Origin: GYS-P2D sp964522505
GTDB lineage: Bacteria; Bacteroidota; Bacteroidia; Chitinophagales; Saprospiraceae
NCBI GenBank assembly: GCA_964522505.1
Contig: CAZFWJ010000052.1
Location: forward strand, 1 to 23,465
Direction: 5' to 3'
DNA: 23,465 nt
Part shown: in pieces, positions 20,576-23,465 of the stretch
Position numbering within the stretch: position 1 is the first letter of the stretch
Layout: each line of letters opens with the position of its first letter
Program-made: the position numbers and the translations under genes
Notes under the pieces: model-generated
The model's input: the letters and a program-made list of their open reading frames with translations, nothing else
What the model was told of the DNA's origin: nothing
Databases searched by the model: none

Positions 20576-23341
20576 ATGTCAGAAAAGAAGCTCTTCTTGA
20601 TAGATGGTCACGCCCTCACTTATCGCTCTCATTATGCTTTTATTAATAGACCTTTGATCAACTCAAAAGGGATAAACACTTCAGCAATTACAGGATTCGT
20701 TCGGACACTATGGGATATGATCTCACGCCAAAAGCCCAGTCACCTGGCTGTGGCATTTGATCCACATGGCAAGACCTTCAGGCATGAGATGTACGAGCCC
20801 TACAAGGCTAACCGTGATGCACAACCAGAAGATATTACGATAGCTTTACCATATATCAAGTCAATTGTCAAAGCATTCAACATTCCTATCGTCTGTATAG
20901 ACAACTACGAGGCAGACGATGTGATTGGAACACTTGCGAAGCAAGCAGAAAAGGAAGACTTCAAAGTGTTTATGGTTACTCCAGACAAAGACTTCGCACA
21001 GCTGGTATCTCCCAACATATTCATGTATAAACCCAGCCGTCAAGGAAATGGGATTGACATACTCGGTGTTCCTGAGATTTTGGAAAAGTGGGATATCGCT
21101 AAAGTAGAGCAGGTTATTGACATACTCGGTTTACAAGGAGATAGCGTTGATAACATCCCCGGTATCCCAGGTATAGGAGCCAAAACTGCTGTCAAGCTAT
21201 TGAAGCTCTATGATAGTGTGGAAGGACTCATTGAGAACACTGATAAACTTAAAGGGAAACAACAAGAAAAGGTAATAGAGTTCGCACAACAAGGATTGCT
21301 ATCCAAGCAGTTAGCAACGATCAATACTGAGGTGCCAATACAGTTTGATGCTAAGACCTATAAGATCGAAGACTTTGATAGAGATAAACTCAAAGAACTT
21401 TTTGATGATTTGGAGTTTAGGTCGATCTCTCGATCAATTCTCGGCGAGGGTGTTCAAGGTGAACAGGCCAGCTTGTTCGGTGGTACAGCTGGAACGGCAC
21501 AAGCTGCCCCAGTTGAGATCGTCCAGAACAATCTTGACAATAGTAAACATGATTATCTGCTTGCGGATAATGAAGCTGAGATTGAGCAGCTAATTGAAAA
21601 GCTAGCTGCTCAGCCACTCTATTGTTTTGATACCGAGACAACAGGTCTTGATGCCCATAGTGTCGAGTTAGTTGGTTTGGCATTTTCATGGGGACCAGAG
21701 ACTGGATACTATGTCCCCATACCAGAAGATCAACATACGGCAAGAGACATAGTAAACAGGTTCAAAGGAATTCTGGAGGACAGCTCTAAAACCAAAATTG
21801 GTCAGAACCTGAAATATGATATCAATGTGCTTAAGTGGTATGGGGTAGATGTGGCGGGTCCGTTTTTTGATACGATGATAGCCCACTACCTCCTAGAGCC
21901 AGACCTCAGGCATAAATTAGATTATTTATCGGAGAGCTACCTGGGCTATAGCATGGTGCCTATTGAAAAGCTCATCGGCAAGCGTGGACCTAAGCAGAAA
22001 TCAATGCGCACTGTCGAGGTTTCGGAAGTCGTCGACTATGCTGTAGAAGATGCCGATATCACCTTTAGACTTAAGGACAAGTTTGAACCTAAGTTGAAGG
22101 AAGAAAAACTGACTAAGCTATTTGATACGATAGAGATGCCACTAATATCGGTGCTCTCCAAGATCGAGTGTAATGGCGTAAAAGTTGACAAAGAATTTCT
22201 AAATAACTACTCTACAGAACTACATGGCATCATCCTCAGTAAGCGAGAAGTTGTCTATGAGAAAGCGGGTCAGGAATTCAATATAGCGAGCCCTCGACAA
22301 GTCGGCGAAATACTATTTGACAAATTAGAAATCCCATATCGATGGCGCAAGACTAAGACAGGGCAATACTCTACTGATGTTGAGAAGCTCACAGAGCTCT
22401 CTGTCCATCACGATATTGTCAATGATATCCTGGAGTATCGCAAATTCACTAAGCTAAAATCCACCTATGTCGATGCGCTCCCAAATATGATCAATGAGCG
22501 CACTGGCCTCATACACAGTTCCTTTAATCAAGCCCGAGCTGCAACAGGAAGGCTAAGCTCCGAAAACCCTAATCTCCAAAACATACCCATCAAAAATGAG
22601 GCAGGTCGAGAGATTCGAAAAGCATTTGTTCCAAGGGATGATGATCACATTCTTATGGCCGCAGACTATAGTCAAATAGAGTTGAGACTAATCGCAGAGA
22701 TCAGCCAGGAGAAAAACATGCTCGACGCATTCATCAAGGGTCATGACATTCACGCTGCTACCGCCGCAGGTGTATATGGTGTGCCTCTCGAAGAAGTTAC
22801 ACCTGATCAACGCCGCAATGCTAAGACGGTAAACTTCTCGATCATCTATGGCGCAGGATCTACAAATCTGTCAAGACAGCTTGGCATCAAGAGATCAGAA
22901 GCCAAGGAACTTATCGATAGCTACTTTAGGCAGTATGCAGGATTAAAAAAGTACATGGAGGAAACTGTGGACTTCGCTCGTAAGGAAGGGTATGTGAAGA
23001 CGCTTATAGGTCGAAAGCGCCACCTTAGAGATATTAATAGCCGTAACTCGCTGGCACGCAGCAATGCAGAACGTATGGCGATCAATACCCCTATCCAAGG
23101 AACAGCTGCAGATCTCATTAAGATCGCCATGATTCAGATTGATCAGGCACTTACTTCTGGTGGCTATAAATCTAAAATGATTATGCAAGTCCATGATGAA
23201 CTGGTATTCGATGTATACAAGCCAGAACAGGATAGGGTAAAAGAACTCGTCGAGAATAAAATGAGAAATGCTCTACCCGAACTCAAGGTGCCAATCGTCG
23301 TAGAGGCAGACGTTGGGGCTAACTGGCTCGAAGCGCATTAG
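20576..23341 (+). CDS. polA: DNA polymerase I
   Basis: A 921-aa DNA polymerase I for replication primer removal and repair. The 5'-3' exonuclease domain covers about residues 1-290 (KLFLIDGHALTYRSHYAF; VTPDKDFAQLV; GDSVDNIPGIPGIGAKTA). The 3'-5' proofreading domain (about 325-520) keeps Asp352 and Glu354 (CFDTETTGL) and the later YAVEDADITF. The polymerase domain (about 540-921) has motif A with Asp697 (AADYSQIELRL), motif B (RRNAKTVNFSIIYG) and motif C with Asp874-Glu875 (MQVHDELVFDV). Both nuclease sites and the polymerase site look intact, unlike many polymerase I proteins in which proofreading is lost. The start at 20576 (MSEKKLFL) is preferred. An ATG at 20534 is in frame but lies in the terminator stem and adds 14 residues without family similarity. 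Confidence 0.97.
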   Translation: MSEKKLFLIDGHALTYRSHYAFINRPLINSKGINTSAITGFVRTLWDMISRQKPSHLAVAFDPHGKTFRHEMYEPYKANRDAQPEDITIALPYIKSIVKAFNIPIVCIDNYEADDVIGTLAKQAEKEDFKVFMVTPDKDFAQLVSPNIFMYKPSRQGNGIDILGVPEILEKWDIAKVEQVIDILGLQGDSVDNIPGIPGIGAKTAVKLLKLYDSVEGLIENTDKLKGKQQEKVIEFAQQGLLSKQLATINTEVPIQFDAKTYKIEDFDRDKLKELFDDLEFRSISRSILGEGVQGEQASLFGGTAGTAQAAPVEIVQNNLDNSKHDYLLADNEAEIEQLIEKLAAQPLYCFDTETTGLDAHSVELVGLAFSWGPETGYYVPIPEDQHTARDIVNRFKGILEDSSKTKIGQNLKYDINVLKWYGVDVAGPFFDTMIAHYLLEPDLRHKLDYLSESYLGYSMVPIEKLIGKRGPKQKSMRTVEVSEVVDYAVEDADITFRLKDKFEPKLKEEKLTKLFDTIEMPLISVLSKIECNGVKVDKEFLNNYSTELHGIILSKREVVYEKAGQEFNIASPRQVGEILFDKLEIPYRWRKTKTGQYSTDVEKLTELSVHHDIVNDILEYRKFTKLKSTYVDALPNMINERTGLIHSSFNQARAATGRLSSENPNLQNIPIKNEAGREIRKAFVPRDDDHILMAADYSQIELRLIAEISQEKNMLDAFIKGHDIHAATAAGVYGVPLEEVTPDQRRNAKTVNFSIIYGAGSTNLSRQLGIKRSEAKELIDSYFRQYAGLKKYMEETVDFARKEGYVKTLIGRKRHLRDINSRNSLARSNAERMAINTPIQGTAADLIKIAMIQIDQALTSGGYKSKMIMQVHDELVFDVYKPEQDRVKELVENKMRNALPELKVPIVVEADVGANWLEAH

Positions 23342-23346
23342 GAGGA

Positions 23347-23372
23347 AAAGTTGAAAGTTGAAAGTTGAAAGT
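23347..23372. repeat. Heptanucleotide tandem repeat (AAAGTTG)
   Basis: Three full copies and a partial copy of AAAGTTG run without error for 26 bases, starting 5 bases after the polA stop codon. Similar short A/T-rich heptamer runs occur at gene ends in other Bacteroidota, from general recollection. Confidence 0.85.
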
Positions 23373-23410
23373 AATCTGATAAAGAACTTCTCAAACCTAC
23401 AACTCGTCGC

Positions 23411-23427
23411 ACTCGATACTCGATACT
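23411..23427. repeat. Heptanucleotide tandem repeat (ACTCGAT)
   Basis: Two full copies and ACT of a third make 17 bases; a degenerate copy (aactcgtcgc) precedes it. It has the same 7-base period as the AAAGTTG repeat about 40 bases upstream but a different unit. The window ends 38 bases later with no gene visible. Confidence 0.75.
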
Positions 23428-23465
23428 AAGTTCTACATATAAGTCATCTCCAGATAGTCAAAGTG

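Noticed and set aside
1..23465. CRISPR arrays, tRNA or rRNA genes, phage or transposase genes
   Set aside because: No repeat-spacer pattern, cloverleaf, rRNA motif or DDE-type or integrase reading frame was found on either strand.

Overview
The window looks like chromosomal DNA of a marine-type Bacteroidota, most likely from the Saprospiria (Lewinella/Saprospiraceae) side. The supporting signs are DUF1080 and DUF3078 proteins, a Tricorn-like S41 protease with PD40 repeats, TAnnTTTG-type promoter motifs, weak Shine-Dalgarno sites, and an IPTL/VPT-GEWG type C-terminal sorting signal. The lineage is an inference from gene content, not from a marker phylogeny. No tRNA, rRNA, CRISPR array, phage or intact insertion sequence was seen.

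Layout. Positions 1-785 carry no gene I can support and look like eroded intergenic or repeat DNA. Positions 786-1013 hold a 34-bp perfect palindrome next to the C-terminal remnant of an IPTL-CTERM protein on the minus strand. The minus strand then carries a large secreted Tricorn-like protease (1185-4415) and a two-gene sugar module, a DUF1080 lipoprotein followed by an MFS transporter (6547 down to 4543), which ends at a clear hairpin terminator. Divergently, hemJ and a membrane-anchored SRPBCC/GyrI-like protein form a short plus-strand operon (6682-8260).

The centre (8543-15783) is a molybdenum hydroxylase locus: coxG-like, coxS-like, coxL-like and coxM-like genes, a 10-bp-stem terminator, then a tightly coupled second unit of a HAD-superfamily hydrolase, a MoxR-type AAA+ ATPase (CoxD-like) and a VWA protein (CoxE-like). 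The large subunit has the form II active-site loop AYRGAGR, not the AYxCSFR loop of true aerobic CO dehydrogenase, so CO oxidation should not be assumed. The AAA+/VWA pair is expected to mature the metal site, and the CoxG-like protein may tether the enzyme to the membrane.

The minus strand then has hypoxanthine phosphoribosyltransferase overlapping the end of a secreted M28 peptidase gene. Divergent from them is a plus-strand group: an ECF-like sigma factor, an overlapping 69-aa unknown protein, a small MscS-superfamily channel and a DUF3078-like outer-membrane barrel. This reads as a possible self-contained envelope or osmotic response operon and is the least explained system in the window. 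It ends at a strong terminator just before polA (DNA polymerase I), which is followed by two different heptanucleotide tandem repeats at the right edge.
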